From Pseudomonadota bacterium (GTDB taxonomy: Bacteria; Pseudomonadota; Alphaproteobacteria; UBA828; JAPUJA01), in assembly GCA_027296525.1 (NCBI GenBank), contig JAPUJA010000120.1:1-6400 (forward strand): DNA of 6,400 nt, in the 5' to 3' direction. The notes under the pieces were generated by a model, which ran no database searches, was not told where the DNA came from, and saw nothing but the letters and a program-made list of their open reading frames with translations. This document shows positions 6,241 to 6,400 of the stretch, piece by piece (the stretch's first letter is position 1; each line of letters begins with the position of its first letter). The position numbers and the translations under genes are program-made.

Positions 6241-6390
6241 GCTTCGCGCCTCGAGCGACCGGCTCGTCGTGTGACGGCTCGCCGTGTGCGCGGGCTCAAG
6301 CGGCGCGGCACGCGGCGGTGCGGCGCGCGCGGTCCGGCCCCGCCGGGTCGCGGGGGTTTGCCTTCAACGATCAGAGGAAGCGGTTTGGCG
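6241..6390. other. GC-rich stretch without a supported gene
   Basis: This 150-base stretch is extremely G+C-rich and follows the AT-rich island abruptly. It includes an imperfect tandem repeat at 6261-6275 and 6276-6290 (12 of 15 bases identical). A plus-strand frame starting at ATG 6220 stays open to the window edge, but its translation is dominated by Arg, Gly, Ala and Pro and shows no recognisable motif. I see no ribosome-binding site for it and treat it as non-coding or a leader. The minus strand has stops in or close to all frames near 6360-6380. Confidence 0.4.
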
Positions 6391-6400
6391 ATGCCTCAGC
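6391..6400 (+). CDS. Possible start of a plus-strand gene running out of the window
   Basis: ATG at 6391-6393 is preceded by the purine-rich AGAGGAAG (6373-6380), a good Shine-Dalgarno match about ten bases upstream. Only three codons (Met-Pro-Gln) are visible, so the product cannot be judged. If real, this gene is divergent from the polysaccharide operon and would share the AT-rich regulatory island. The call rests only on the ribosome-binding site and the position. Confidence 0.3.

Noticed and set aside
1..6400. Search for tRNA, rRNA, CRISPR arrays, insertion sequences, attachment sites
   Set aside because: No tRNA-like cloverleaf, no regularly spaced repeats, no transposase or terminal inverted repeats were seen by eye; a covariance-model scan would be needed to exclude small RNAs.

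Overview
The window is high-GC throughout its coding part and looks like an alphaproteobacterial chromosome. The reasons are strong G/C preference at third codon positions, GTG/TGA gene overlaps, and a non-coding stretch at the right end with TTAA-N7-TTAA boxes, the recognition sequence of the alphaproteobacterial regulator CtrA. No genus can be named from the sequence alone. The content is a surface-polysaccharide (nucleotide-sugar and export) locus.

Layout: (1) 1-1251, plus strand: the 3' end of one class I SAM-dependent methyltransferase, immediately followed by a complete second one, probably translationally coupled. (2) 1252-1344: a short convergent gap with a GC-rich hairpin that could end transcription from both sides. 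(3) 6024 down to 1345, minus strand: a tight four-gene operon. In transcription order it encodes a UDP-GlcNAc 4,6-dehydratase-like protein, a GalE-like epimerase/dehydratase, an SqdB/SQD1-like (UDP-sulfoquinovose synthase family) protein and a 12-helix polysaccharide flippase. (4) 6025-6400: the upstream regulatory region of that operon, with a GC-rich leader, a sharply AT-rich island (about one third G+C over 6121-6240) holding phased TTAA motifs, then a very GC-rich stretch. A possible plus-strand gene start lies in the last ten bases.

How the genes may work together: three consecutive extended short-chain dehydrogenase/reductase (SDR) enzymes would convert UDP-sugars into deoxy, epimerised or possibly sulfonated forms. 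The flippase would move the lipid-linked glycan across the inner membrane. The methyltransferases across the terminator may decorate the same glycan, but that is inference from proximity. No glycosyltransferase, polymerase or aminotransferase is visible, so the pathway must be completed elsewhere.

The points most worth a second look are the overlapping CtrA-type boxes upstream of the polysaccharide operon, and the SqdB-family enzyme, which keeps the family catalytic residues but has Pro where plant and cyanobacterial enzymes have Arg in the EQRSAP motif.
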